The translations under genes were made by a program, and so were the position numbers. Below are positions 1 through 8,838 of a DNA stretch of 63,062 nucleotides, piece by piece. Position 1 is the first letter of the stretch. Each line of letters opens with the position of its first letter. Source of the stretch: Novosphingobium naphthalenivorans NBRC 102051 (GTDB lineage: Bacteria > Pseudomonadota > Alphaproteobacteria > Sphingomonadales > Sphingomonadaceae); assembly GCF_001590985.1 (NCBI RefSeq), contig NZ_BCTX01000025.1:1-63062 (forward strand), in the 5' to 3' direction. The notes under the pieces were generated by a model. It made no database searches. It had not been told where the DNA came from and saw only the letters and a program-made list of their open reading frames with translations.

Positions 1-156
1 GTAAAGGAATTCATACTCGCGAGAACAAGACTCTTGATCCTTTCGACCCCCCGGGGCTGTTGGAAACAAACCGACACTTTATTCCAGAATTTATTACTCC
101 ACCGGTAGGTACATATCCGGCCACGATGTAAATATTGCTCAGGAGATCTGGCGTTG

Positions 157-585
157 TCAGGGCCGGCAACGCTGGTCGGAACGCCAGTAGCGCTCCCAGC
201 GCGCGACGGTGCCGGTCGCAAGCATCGCGCAGCTGAGGTTGCGGCCATCGGCAAGAGTGCAGAAGGCACCGGTTCTGGCGCCGCCCGCCGGACCGGTCGA
301 GAGACAGCGCATTGGCGCTGCGCGGACGCGGATATGGCTGATGCCTGCGTTGGCGATCCGAACCTCACCGCGCGAGCCGCCAAGCAGCTCCACCAATGCA
401 TTGCGCGCCGCGATCGGTCCAGCGCGGGGACAGGGATGGCCGCGACGGCAAGTACCATCCAGTTCGCGCGCGGCGATGCCCGCGATGCGGATGCGTGGAC
501 CCTCGGCACACCAGACCGGGCCATCGCCATCGGCGACAAGGGTGGGCGTGCAGAGGAATATCAGCCCTGCGGCCACGATACTCAT
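157..585 (-). CDS. small secreted protein, degenerate SNase-like (thermonuclease family)
   Basis: The 142-residue product starts with a hydrophobic stretch (MSIVAAGLIFLCTPTLVADG) that looks like a signal peptide. The following segment, with the motifs DGDGPVW and RIRIAGIAARELDG, resembles the OB-fold start of staphylococcal-nuclease-like proteins often found on sphingomonad mobile elements. The full set of catalytic Arg/Glu residues is not obvious, so activity is doubtful. Its ATG overlaps the stop codon of the MucR-type gene in an ATGA arrangement, so the two are probably translationally coupled. The overlap decides the start; a longer upstream reading would run into mucR. Family assignment is tentative. 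Confidence 0.6.
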   Translation of the reverse strand: MSIVAAGLIFLCTPTLVADGDGPVWCAEGPRIRIAGIAARELDGTCRRGHPCPRAGPIAARNALVELLGGSRGEVRIANAGISHIRVRAAPMRCLSTGPAGGARTGAFCTLADGRNLSCAMLATGTVARWERYWRSDQRCRP

Positions 586-1034
586 GTAGCGATGGAGAGC
601 TTCTTGCGCTTGCCGCGGCCGCGGCGGACGGTCGGTTGCCGGCCGAGGCCGATCTTCTTCGCGAGCTCGCGGCGCTGCTCGGCATAATTTGGCGCGACCA
701 TGGGATAGTCGGCAGGCAGCCCCCACTTCGCCCGGTACTGGTCAGGGGTCATCTGATAGTGGGTCATCAGGTGGCGTTTCAGCATTTTGAGCTTCTTGCC
801 GTCCTCCAGACAGACGATGTAATCCGGCTTTATCGAAGCGCGGATCGAAACCGCGGGGACTGGGGCCTGTTGCTCAGGCTTGCCGGGCTGGCCGACGCTG
901 GCGAGAGCGTCGTAAACCGATCCGATCAGCCGAGGAATATCGCCGACTTCGACCTTGTTGTTCGTCACATGCGCCGCAACGATGTCAGCCGTCAAAGTAA
1001 TGAGATTCTCGTTGCGCCCCGCTTCCTCGCTCAC
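582..1034 (-). CDS. mucR: MucR/Ros family transcriptional regulator
   Basis: This 150-residue protein has the length and organisation of alphaproteobacterial MucR/Ros regulators. The N-terminal half is predicted helical (oligomerisation), and the C-terminal half carries the single zinc finger seen as YIVCLEDGKKLKMLKRHLMTHY-like spacing (Cys, Asp, two His), followed by the conserved LTPDQYRAKWGLP-like segment, here MTPDQYRAKWGLPADYPMV. MucR proteins bind AT-rich DNA and repress surface-polysaccharide, motility and often horizontally acquired genes. The gene is first in a two-gene unit with the nuclease-like gene, with an ATGA overlap. No operator could be assigned in the 500 bp upstream. Confidence 0.9.
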   Translation of the reverse strand: MSEEAGRNENLITLTADIVAAHVTNNKVEVGDIPRLIGSVYDALASVGQPGKPEQQAPVPAVSIRASIKPDYIVCLEDGKKLKMLKRHLMTHYQMTPDQYRAKWGLPADYPMVAPNYAEQRRELAKKIGLGRQPTVRRGRGKRKKLSIAT

Positions 1035-1534
1035 AGCCCTGCTCCTGCTTACCGCCGCATCCGTAATGATCGCGGCGGGACCTGTTATCTGCTCGAATTA
1101 AGCGCGTCCATCGGTGAAAATGATACGGCGAACAGTCCAATAATCGATTGCAACCGAGGCCAGGTCGCTTTGAAGCGGCGCTTTATCCTGTCCGCCGGCT
1201 AATGCTGGTTCGTAGCGCCATTCGCCATTTGCCTGCCGACCGCTCGCCCGGACCTGGTTTGGCGATCGGTGCGCCGCGCGAGATGATTCAGCCCGGTGCG
1301 GTAGGCCCGAAGTGCGCCCGGCGCTTCGAATGATCAGTCCCTGATGTCATTGCCTGATTGGCAGGTCGCGTTACCCCCACACCGCGACCTGCCGCTGGCC
1401 CCCTTGCCTCGAAATAGGACAGGATGGTTAACAGCAATTTAACGTCGCGAGCCGGCGGCAATGCGATCGTGAACCTCTCCGGGATTCTCCTCCCCCCAAC
1501 GCTGCGCCCGTCCAATCCATTTCCAGACGGCGCC
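1035..1534. other. 500-bp stretch without a supported gene
   Basis: This stretch separates the start of mucR from the stop codon of the RadC-like gene; both are read leftward. Open frames present are short and have no convincing ribosome site. It presumably contains the mucR promoter, but no clear boxes or palindromes could be picked out. Confidence 0.4.
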
Positions 1535-2545
1535 TCAACCCTCCTGCATCCCTCCCTCATCCGCGCCAAAATAGTTTTCGAGACGCGCGGCCGTGTCGGG
1601 CGTCAGTTCGACAAACTGGCGCCTGCCATCGTCGGGATCGTCTATCTTCACGAGCAGCTTTGCCTCGCAAAGCTTGTTGACCAGCCGCAGCGCAGTGCTG
1701 GGAGGCGCGGTCGAAGCGAGGCAAAGGGCGCTCGTTGCCACCTTCTTGCCCTCGCTTTCGTGAATGAAGAGGTCGATCAGCATGTCCCAGGCCGGTTCGC
1801 CGAAGAGCTTTGGCGACCCGATCAGCTCTCGGCGGAACTGGCGGCGCTTATAGGCTCGGCGCGCATTTGCGAGCGCGGTTGACGCACTTTGCTGTTGTCC
1901 GCCGCCTCCCGACCCGGGATTGTCGCGCAGAACATGGGCGCAGGCGGGCGCACGATCAGATCCTATGCGCCCGCTCGCTGCGACGCGCTGGGCGTGGGTC
2001 GCCGTGACGACAATATGATCGACGATCTCGATATCGAGCGATCGACCAAGGTCGGAAAGCCTGCGCGTCGCGACGATGTCGTTTTCGCTCGGGGTCGCGT
2101 CGCCGCTCGGGTGATTGTGGACGAGAATGAGTCCGGTGGCGCCGTGCTCGATCGCGCGCCGAAAGATCGTTCTGGGATAAAGCTCGAGCTGCCGGACGGA
2201 CCCATGGTGCAATTGCTCGTCCGCGATCAGGCGGTAGGAAGCGTCCAGGAAAAGGATGCGCAGCACCTCGTCCGGCAGCGATCCCATCGAGGCCATGAGA
2301 TATTGGCCGAGCTTGGGGCAGGCAGGGTCGACCGGCTGCGTTGTCAGGTCGGCCTGCAGACCCTCAAGGAACATGTCCCGGGCGCCGAGCAGGATATCCG
2401 CGATCGAAGGGTGGTGACCCAGAACCCGCTCGAGCGCTTCTGGCGTTTGGGCCAGGATCCGTCCGATGCTGCGGAATTCCTGCAGCAGCGCGGCGGCTAG
2501 CCGCTCACCGTCATTCGGCTCGATGGACGCCAGAAAACGTGCCAG
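1535..2545 (-). CDS. RadC-like JAB-domain protein with C-terminal winged-helix extension
   Basis: The central part has the signature of the RadC/JAB (MPN+) fold: a LFLDASYRLIADE segment, the ILVHNHPSGDATPSENDI motif containing the His-x-His and Asp metal ligands, and EIVDHIVV at the end. An N-terminal piece (residues about 1-50) resembles the helix-hairpin-helix region of RadC. Unusually, about 110 residues follow: an SALCLASTAPPSTALRLVNKL segment then a DDGRRQFVELT segment, which look like the recognition helix and wing of a MarR-like winged helix. The start is uncertain. No ATG or GTG fits after the upstream gene, so I chose a CTG at 2545, about 50 bp inside the preceding gene. RadC proteins have no settled biochemical role and are frequent on mobile elements. 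Confidence 0.65.
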   Translation of the reverse strand: MARFLASIEPNDGERLAAALLQEFRSIGRILAQTPEALERVLGHHPSIADILLGARDMFLEGLQADLTTQPVDPACPKLGQYLMASMGSLPDEVLRILFLDASYRLIADEQLHHGSVRQLELYPRTIFRRAIEHGATGLILVHNHPSGDATPSENDIVATRRLSDLGRSLDIEIVDHIVVTATHAQRVAASGRIGSDRAPACAHVLRDNPGSGGGGQQQSASTALANARRAYKRRQFRRELIGSPKLFGEPAWDMLIDLFIHESEGKKVATSALCLASTAPPSTALRLVNKLCEAKLLVKIDDPDDGRRQFVELTPDTAARLENYFGADEGGMQEG

Positions 2546-2970
2546 GACGGATCGCTGCCGCTGCGCCGCAAGCGCTGCTGGTGCCGCCAGGTTGCGAGGA
2601 TGAGAAGGGGCGGGAGCAGCCAGGACGAAGCGACCTGCATCGTGAGATAGGCAATCGGGTTCATCGAGACGTCGAGCGCCCGGCTGATGTGCGCCAGCAG
2701 CGGCAGGACATGGAGGACGGCAACGATCATGGGCCAGAAGCGATGCGCCAGAAGCGCCAAGGCGATGGTCGCCGCCGAACCAATCAGGTCGATCACCAGG
2801 TAACCCAGGTCGACCGAATGATATTCCACCTGACCTGTCGAGACCAGCAGGCGATCGAGCAGGACCATCAGGATGGCAATCCCCACCATGACCCGCTCCG
2901 GAGCACCGCCCCGCCAGGCGGCGTAGCCGAGAGCCACCAACAGAAGGGCGATGAAGATTGCTATGCGCAT
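2497..2970 (-). CDS. small multi-pass membrane protein
   Basis: A 157-residue hydrophobic protein with about four predicted membrane segments: residues 2-18, 28-44, 56-78 and roughly 105-125. It ends in a basic tail (WRHQQRLRRSG). I do not recognise a functional family. It lies directly upstream of the RadC-like gene and overlaps its probable start, suggesting co-transcription. Both the alternative antisense frames and the longer RadC-frame extension over this region lack such a consistent hydrophobic pattern, which supports this frame as the coding one. Confidence 0.6.
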   Translation of the reverse strand: MRIAIFIALLLVALGYAAWRGGAPERVMVGIAILMVLLDRLLVSTGQVEYHSVDLGYLVIDLIGSAATIALALLAHRFWPMIVAVLHVLPLLAHISRALDVSMNPIAYLTMQVASSWLLPPLLILATWRHQQRLRRSGSDPSWHVFWRPSSRMTVSG

Positions 2971-3011
2971 CGTTCCCGCTTTTCATGCCAGTCGCTCCCG
3001 GTCAATCGCCG

Positions 3012-3341
3012 TCAGGCTACGGCCGCGAGATGCGGGGTCGTTTCCGCCGAGCCGGAGGGGCAATCGCGCAGATCGTAACTGCCCATTTCCTTGCCGATTT
3101 CGAGCAGGTCGCCATGGATCCGCAGGACGTCGCTGCTCACATCGACAAGCGACATCTGCGCCTTGGCGAGGCGCAGGATGGTCGCCTGGCCGGTCTTCGC
3201 GGGCGCACCGCTTTCGCGCCGCGCGGTCACCATGCTCGTCATCAGCGACGACAGGGCGATGATGGCGTCGTCGACCTTGGATTCAGCAGTCGGCACGTCG
3301 CGCTGCAGGCGGGCGGCCATCAGAGGTATGGATTGAGGCAT
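3012..3341 (-). CDS. hypothetical helical protein
   Basis: The 109-residue product (starting MPQSIPLMAARLQ) is soluble and predicted mostly alpha-helical, with the regular heptad-like stretch ESKVDDAIIALSSLMTSM and a second helix ILRLAKAQMSLVDVSSDVLRI. No family is recognised. The start was set at an ATG preceded by AAGGAGAAC at a good distance (an AGGAG ribosome site just above 3341). It lies between the tail-anchored HTH gene upstream and the membrane protein downstream, all read leftward, so the three may form one unit. Confidence 0.6.
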   Translation of the reverse strand: MPQSIPLMAARLQRDVPTAESKVDDAIIALSSLMTSMVTARRESGAPAKTGQATILRLAKAQMSLVDVSSDVLRIHGDLLEIGKEMGSYDLRDCPSGSAETTPHLAAVA

Positions 3342-3403
3342 AAGTTCTCCTTTGCCGGGCGCGCACCCGCGCGCCGGCGAACCGTGGGTCAAGTTGAACA
3401 GGT

Positions 3404-3931
3404 TCAGTTGGAGACGAGCCGCGTCAGCGCTTCCGCGATGCCGAGCCCCAGGAAAACGACGATGACCAAGGCGACGAGAATTCCCACCATGATCATGACG
3501 CGCGCCTGAATGCTGTGATCGTGTCTCCATCCGTCCCGGAACGGCAGGAAGAAGTCCCTCGATCCCTGGCCGGCGCCGAAGGTGGGCGCCGCACTGTCGC
3601 TCAGCTTCAGGACCGGTTCGGGATCGCCGTCCGGAAAGTCGGATGGCACCAGCGTCGGCGGCGAGGGAACCTGCACCGAGTCATATGTGATCCGGTCATA
3701 TAGCTGTTTGAGACGCGCGTAGATGAGAGCTGCCTCGTCGCGATTGGCCGCGCCGAGGATGATCCGGGCAGCGGTGATGCGCTGGTCCACGGTCGGCTTG
3801 GAAATTCCGAGGATCCGAGCGATCTCTTTCGAGGTCTTACGCTCGATGAGCAGGTCGAGACAGGCGCGCTGCTTTTCGGTCAGGCGCAGCCAGCGTGCCA
3901 GGTCGTCATCTTCGTGCATCGTCATCGACAT
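3404..3931 (-). CDS. LuxR-type HTH protein with C-terminal membrane anchor
   Basis: The N-terminal 70 residues contain a typical LuxR/FixJ or sigma-4-like helix-turn-helix: WLRLTEKQRACLDLLIERK followed by TSKEIARILGISKPTVDQRI, where LTEKQRACL and SKEIARILGIS are the family hallmarks. A Pro-rich linker follows (VPSPPTLVPSDFPDGDPEP). The C-terminus carries one clear transmembrane helix, RVMIMVGILVALVIVVFLGL. The protein is therefore a DNA-binding domain tethered to the inner membrane by its tail. The start at ATG 3931 gives the compact HTH form; a second ATG two codons later is equally possible. It is divergent from the TonB-dependent receptor across about 580 bp, so it could regulate that gene. 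This is inference only. Confidence 0.75.
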   Translation of the reverse strand: MSMTMHEDDDLARWLRLTEKQRACLDLLIERKTSKEIARILGISKPTVDQRITAARIILGAANRDEAALIYARLKQLYDRITYDSVQVPSPPTLVPSDFPDGDPEPVLKLSDSAAPTFGAGQGSRDFFLPFRDGWRHDHSIQARVMIMVGILVALVIVVFLGLGIAEALTRLVSN

Positions 3932-4514
3932 CACCGTCTTCGTTCTCGCCGAGGAGCGATCATAGGGGTGGCGCGAGGCTGCGCGGTCCCGCTGACGGCT
4001 TCGGGCAGGCCCGTCCGGAAGGATGCGTTCGACAAGACATGGCGGCGACGTAATCCGATTTTGCTCCTGATCGCCACCCCTTGGCATGTGAGCAAAGCCA
4101 TGATGGCTCGTGCGGGTGCGCAAGAGACCGAGAACGCGCCATCGGCGGTGAGGCCTGACAAGCGGCTCCCCCGATGCACAGGCGGAAAGACCTTTTGTCG
4201 GCCATTCATCGGCTATTTCTTCCCGCCGCAAAGGCTATGGGTCGACTATTCAAGATTCCCCCCTTCGAATTCTCGGGCAATGCGACCGTCCCGGTTCGCA
4301 TCATTGACGATAGTCAAGTTGCGAACAAGATTTGCTGTAGCCTCTCCAGCTACGCTCCCCAAAGCGGGTCTGGTCTCGCCGTCACCGCAAAAAGTCACGG
4401 ATTGCACGGGCTGAAACACAGGTCGCGCGGGCAATCGCCGAACCTTTCATCAATCCTGTTGCAAGCGGGCGACGCCTTTATCTACTGGCGAAGGATTTGC
4501 TTTGGGGGGCCATC
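3932..4514. other. divergent intergenic region of about 580 bp
   Basis: This region lies between the leftward HTH gene and the rightward TonB-dependent receptor. The frames that remain open in it are shadows without ribosome sites. It should hold both promoters. I see no clear palindrome or Fur-like box. Confidence 0.4.
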
Positions 4515-6788
4515 GTGGTGCGTTGTTTGTTGTGGGGAGTGGTGGGTCTGGCCGCTCTGTCTTGGAGTGGCTTTGCGCGTGCGCAGGAGCGCCATGTCGG
4601 CACCTACTCCGAAATCATCGTGACAGGGGAGAAAGCACGGAGATCCCTGCAGGACACGCCCAGCAGCGTGGCCGTGACCACCGCTCGGCGCATCGAGGAG
4701 GAGAATCTGTTATCACTCCAGGAGGTGTACGCGCGCACGGCGAATGTGACGGAGACGTTCAGCGCCGGCGGGTTCACTATCCGAGGCATCGCCGACCGCG
4801 GGATCATGGGCGGCGAGGGGGCAGCTCTCGCCACGATATTTGTCGATGGAGCTGCCGTGCCGGCCGCCATGGTTCATGCGTCGCCGGCGGATATGTGGGA
4901 CGTCCGCCAGGTCGAGATTATGCGAGGCCCACAGTCGACCTTGCTAGGGCTGAACGCCCTGGCCGGGGCGGTCATCATGCGGACAGCCGAACCGACAATG
5001 GAATGGGAGCTGCGCGCTCGCGCCATGATAACGGACGCCGATGAGACGCAGTTCGCCGCCGCGCTGGGCGGTCCGATCGTATCCGGAGAGCTCGCATTCC
5101 GCGTCAGCGTGGAAAAGCGAGACGCCGACGGATTTACCTGGAATCCGACACGGCGCGCGCACGAGAATCCTCTTGATACGACCCAGGTCCGAGCAAAGCT
5201 CTTGTGGACGCCGACGGCCGTTCCGGGCTTCGAGGCGCGGTTCGGCTACACGCGCTATGACCGCTACAGCGGCTATTCGTTCAGCTTCACCGATACGTCT
5301 GTGCCCGACTTTTTCGACCGTCGGTGGAACTTCTCCGACAGTCCTAACGACAGTGAGGCGAGCACCGATATCGCGACCGCGGATCTGCGCTTCGATTTGG
5401 GCGCAGGTCTCTCCCTGACGGCGATCACGGCCTTCAATGAGATTAGCGAGTTCAATCGCTCCGACAACGACATGACGGCCGCCGATGGGGGCGCCTACGA
5501 CCAGCAGAATCGCTATCGGACGTTCTCCCAGGAACTCCGGCTGAACTATGAGGGGGATCGCCTCAGCGGATTGATGGGGGCATTCTTCTACGATCGAAGG
5601 AACCGAAGCGCGACGGCGAGCGATGACAGCGTTCCGACGCCGGTCGACACGATAAGCGCATTGCTGCGAAGCAGTGGCATCGACGCGCCGACTGCGCAGT
5701 TGGTTGCCGGACTCTACAGCCGGGCGCTGGCAGCGATTCCGGTCGATTTCTCAGCGGATGCCTCTGGTCACGTGCGATCTTATGCCCTGTTCGGCGATGT
5801 TCAATTCAGGCTGACCGAGAGGCTCATGTTCACCGTGGGGTTTCGCTACGACCACGAAACGAACAGCTTGGGCATCGATCAGACCGCGCGGTTCGCGGGG
5901 GCCTATCCTGATCCGAGGGCTTTCGGCTCCACCGGGTCGCCGCTGTACCGCGCGGTGGTTGCAATCAACCAGGGCGTTGCCGGCATCGTAGCCCAAGCGA
6001 GCGGTTCGGCCGCCGCTACCGATCGGACCTTCGATGCGTTCTTGCCGAAGGCGGGGATCCAAATGGCCTGGACGCCGAACCTCAAGACTGGTTTCACGGT
6101 CCAACGAGGCTATCGGTCAGGCGGCTCGAGCGGCAATATCGCGCGTTCGGCGACCTTTTCCTACGATCCTGAATTCACCTGGAACTACGAGCTGTCGCTG
6201 CGTTCCGCGTGGCTCGATGGGCGGCTGACATTGAATGCCAACGCCTTCTATGTCGACTGGAAGGATCAGCAGGTTTCAGCGAACTTCGGCATGAGCATAT
6301 ACGACACGCATATCGTCAATGCCGGCTCGTCCCATCTCTATGGGTTCGAGATCGAGGCGACGCACAGCCCCAGCGGCGCTTTCGACTGGTACGCCTCGGT
6401 GGGCTACTCGCGCACGAGGTTCGATGAATTTGCCACGACGGTCGGCAGCGTGACGGACTATGACGGCCTTGAATTCGCTCATGCTCCGCGCTGGACGCTC
6501 GCCGGCGGCGTCAACATTCGTCCCGTCGATCGAGTGGCCATTAACTTGAACGCCAGCCATCGTTCAGCGGTTTTTACCGAGGTTCGCCTACCACAAAGCG
6601 CATCGCGGGCCAGCGGACGCACGCTGGTGAACGCGCGGGTCGCCTATGAGACAGGGCACTGGACGATGTCCGCTTTTGCCAGCAACCTTTTCGACGATCG
6701 ATATTATCACTATCGCCTCGACGGGCTACCGCGTGCGGTCCTTGGAAACCCGCGCGTGCTGGGGATCGCGCTCGAGGCGCGGTGGTGA
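4515..6788 (+). CDS. TonB-dependent outer-membrane receptor
   Basis: About 757 residues. It starts with a signal peptide (VVRCLLWGVVGLAALSWSG, cleavage after FARAQ), then a TonB-box-like segment EIIVTGEKARR. The plug domain follows, with SLQDTPSSVAVTTARRI, FTIRGI, and VRQVEIMRGPQSTLLGLNALAGAV. The remainder is a beta-barrel ending in the family-typical LFDDRYYHYR and a final aromatic residue (EARW). Such receptors import siderophores, carbohydrates or other large ligands using TonB/ExbBD energy; the ligand cannot be told from sequence. The start could be TTG 4497 or GTG 4515/4518. GTG is preferred because it puts Arg near the signal peptide start and leaves GGGGGG at a usable ribosome-site distance. 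It stands alone, with no transporter or TonB gene beside it. Confidence 0.9.
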   Translation: MVRCLLWGVVGLAALSWSGFARAQERHVGTYSEIIVTGEKARRSLQDTPSSVAVTTARRIEEENLLSLQEVYARTANVTETFSAGGFTIRGIADRGIMGGEGAALATIFVDGAAVPAAMVHASPADMWDVRQVEIMRGPQSTLLGLNALAGAVIMRTAEPTMEWELRARAMITDADETQFAAALGGPIVSGELAFRVSVEKRDADGFTWNPTRRAHENPLDTTQVRAKLLWTPTAVPGFEARFGYTRYDRYSGYSFSFTDTSVPDFFDRRWNFSDSPNDSEASTDIATADLRFDLGAGLSLTAITAFNEISEFNRSDNDMTAADGGAYDQQNRYRTFSQELRLNYEGDRLSGLMGAFFYDRRNRSATASDDSVPTPVDTISALLRSSGIDAPTAQLVAGLYSRALAAIPVDFSADASGHVRSYALFGDVQFRLTERLMFTVGFRYDHETNSLGIDQTARFAGAYPDPRAFGSTGSPLYRAVVAINQGVAGIVAQASGSAAATDRTFDAFLPKAGIQMAWTPNLKTGFTVQRGYRSGGSSGNIARSATFSYDPEFTWNYELSLRSAWLDGRLTLNANAFYVDWKDQQVSANFGMSIYDTHIVNAGSSHLYGFEIEATHSPSGAFDWYASVGYSRTRFDEFATTVGSVTDYDGLEFAHAPRWTLAGGVNIRPVDRVAINLNASHRSAVFTEVRLPQSASRASGRTLVNARVAYETGHWTMSAFASNLFDDRYYHYRLDGLPRAVLGNPRVLGIALEARW

Positions 6789-7204
6789 TTTTGCGGCATG
6801 AGTAATGCCATAGATCGACAACCGGTCGTGGTACACGGCAGACGTACCGTTTGCTCTAGGCCGAACATCTGGATCCCCGCGCGCTGCCTCATCATCCCCT
6901 GCGCTCTGACGGCGGAATCGACGTTCAGCGCCTCGATGCTGACGGGGCCGGACATGTGCAGATAAGGCTTTACGCGAGCGGCGCGGGCAGCGTTGATCTG
7001 CTGCGCCGCCAGTTCCGGCTTCCAAACGGTCTTATTGCCAACGGAGTGGCCGAAATACGTCCCCTTGCCATCAAGGAGGTTTTCATAGCTCTGCGCGTGG
7101 CGAAGCTGTCTGACGTCGCGCGCCTCAAGCCTTGCGGTAACTTCCTCAGCGGTGAAGCGTCCATTTGATGCCTTGACCGATAATTCAATCTGGGCGGCGC
7201 GATT
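6789..7204 (-). pseudogene. open frame without start codon, possible gene remnant
   Basis: On the minus strand one frame stays open from a stop codon at 7205-7207 leftward into the end of the receptor gene. It has a protein-like composition (for example FTAEEVTARLEARDVRQL, then YFGHSVGNKTVWKPELAAQQ). There is no ATG or GTG until very late in the frame, so if it was ever a gene it has lost its 5' end. I do not recognise the family. The remaining 200 bp up to the next gene hold nothing I can identify. Confidence 0.3.
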
Positions 7205-7408
7205 TTATATAGGGCATCGCGCTGGTAGCTGCACCGATCGTCGTCACTTCAAGGCCCCCGGCGAAAATAGTCTACCCGTGAACAATGCGACCGCGCGGGG
7301 CGATACTTAAGGTCCGGTCTCTCGCCGGCTCAAATCCCACGCCGTTTCACCTGAAATTAACCATGTCCTGCAATCGTCCGCGATTGGCTTGGCGGAAAGG
7401 GCGTTCTC

Positions 7409-7858
7409 GTGCGAATTGAAACAGCGAACAACTATCTGGCCGCGAGTCAGCGTCCATCATCGGCCGATCGCACCAGCTCGTCCTCATTCTCGGCGGCTCT
7501 CTCCACCGCGCCGGCAAGCACCGCTCAAACCGGGCCAGGCAGCGCCGCGCCGCCTGATTTCACCAGCATGACGCGCCAGGAGCTGTTCGACTGGATGAAC
7601 GGCAAGATCAAAAGAGGCGAAATGTCGCTGGATGACAGCTCGGCGTTTCTCGGAATGACGGTGAAGATACCCGTTGGGACAGGGCAGGGCGCACCGATCG
7701 CGCTCGATGATTGGGAACGGGTCAACTTCGTGCAGCTCGCGCGGGACGGCATTGCAGGCGCCCAATCCCGAAACGACGCCATGACCCTGGCGATGCTACA
7801 GAGCGCCATGCAGATGATGCAAGGCGACCACGGCGCGAATATCAGCCGCCACGCCTGA
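7409..7858 (+). CDS. hypothetical protein
   Basis: A 149-residue protein of unknown function. The N-terminal 45 residues are Ser/Ala/Pro-rich and probably disordered (SSSSFSAALSTAPAS). The rest is predicted helical, with MTRQELFDWMNGKIKRGEM, a short conserved-looking segment FLGMTVKIPV, and a C-terminal helix rich in Met and Gln (LAMLQSAMQMMQG). It starts with GTG, preceded by GGAAAGGG at a good ribosome-site distance. It is convergent with the recombinase gene that ends at 7869. Confidence 0.6.
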   Translation: MRIETANNYLAASQRPSSADRTSSSSFSAALSTAPASTAQTGPGSAAPPDFTSMTRQELFDWMNGKIKRGEMSLDDSSAFLGMTVKIPVGTGQGAPIALDDWERVNFVQLARDGIAGAQSRNDAMTLAMLQSAMQMMQGDHGANISRHA

Positions 7859-7868
7859 TCCTGCCGGC

Positions 7869-8783
7869 TCAAATCAACACCCGCTCCACTTCGTCCAGCG
7901 TCACGTCATCGGATCGCCGGTGGTAGAGCTGCGTCGTGCGGGTGGAGCTGTGGTTCGCCATAGTCGCGGCCGTCTCCAAGGTGCCGCCGTTCTTCAAATA
8001 GGTCGTGATGCCGGTCGCGCGGAACGAGTGGTTGCCGATCGCGGTGCCGATGCCCGCCGCGGTCGCGCGGCGGCGCACCATCAAGAAAGCATTGGCTTGG
8101 GCGAGGGGGGCATCGCTTAGGCGCTTAGTGCCGCGCGCGATCGTGCGGAACAGCGGCCCCCTGGCGCGCTCGCGCAAGCCGCAGCCGTCGATATAGGCGA
8201 GCAGATATTCCTCAAGGTTGTGGTGGCACGGCATTTCGTGCCGCTTGCCGCCCTTTTCGTGCAGGCGGACCCATAGGCGGCGGTTCTGGACGAAAGCATC
8301 GTCAACGGTCATGGCGACGGCCGCGCCGATCCGCGCGAAGCTATAGACCATGAGGCCGATAAGCGCGCGGTCGCGCAAGCCGGCATGGGTGGCAACGTCT
8401 ATGGTGTCGAGTATCTGGCGCGCCTCGTCGGGGGCGAGAACGGGCGTCTTGCCGCGCCGCGCGCTGTGCGCCGGCCCGCGCACCGACGCGGCGGGGTTCA
8501 CCGGCACGGCCTGGCCTGTCACCAGCCAGTCGAACAGGCGGCGCACGCCGGCGAGCTGCTGCTTGACGCTGGGCGGGGCCAGCTCGCCGCCTAGCGCCTC
8601 GATCCAGTCCGCGAAGTGGAGCGGCTGCACCTGGGCGAGCGAGGCGACACCGCGCGCCTCACACCAGGCCAGGAACTCGCCCGCCGCGCGCATATAGGCG
8701 CGGCGCGTGTGGGGATTGCGGATCGCAACGGCGAAGAACTCAAGGAATCGAAGCTGCGCGCGCTCGTCGGCCGCCGCGATCAA
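7869..8783 (-). CDS. tyrosine recombinase/integrase, probably frameshifted near its start
   Basis: The C-terminal half has the full catalytic set of tyrosine recombinases: FARIGAAVAM (first Arg), HEKGGKRHEMPCH (Lys), NHSFRATGITTYL (His-x-x-Arg), and ANHSSTRTTQLYHRR (His and the nucleophile Tyr). The N-terminal part is a SAM-like core-binding domain (ALIAAADERAQLRFLEFFA, then NPHTRRAYMRAAGEFL). In frame, the only usable start is TTG at 8783. However, an ATG at 8842, coupled to the upstream gene by ATGA, begins MNQLAPLASPASSL, which matches the expected N-terminus but is two bases out of frame. Removing one CG near 8800 would join the two. It ends a five-gene leftward operon. Confidence 0.8.
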   Translation of the reverse strand: MIAAADERAQLRFLEFFAVAIRNPHTRRAYMRAAGEFLAWCEARGVASLAQVQPLHFADWIEALGGELAPPSVKQQLAGVRRLFDWLVTGQAVPVNPAASVRGPAHSARRGKTPVLAPDEARQILDTIDVATHAGLRDRALIGLMVYSFARIGAAVAMTVDDAFVQNRRLWVRLHEKGGKRHEMPCHHNLEEYLLAYIDGCGLRERARGPLFRTIARGTKRLSDAPLAQANAFLMVRRRATAAGIGTAIGNHSFRATGITTYLKNGGTLETAATMANHSSTRTTQLYHRRSDDVTLDEVERVLI

Positions 8784-8838
8784 CGCCGGCAGCGCCAGCG
8801 CAGCGACGATGCAGGCGAGGCCAGGGGGGCGAGCTGAT

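Noticed and set aside
1..156. Possible gene end at the left window edge
   Set aside because: No frame is open convincingly through this stretch, so nothing can be supported.
1288..1569. 93-codon minus-strand frame before mucR
   Set aside because: It overlaps the end of the RadC-like gene in another frame and has no ribosome site or family features.
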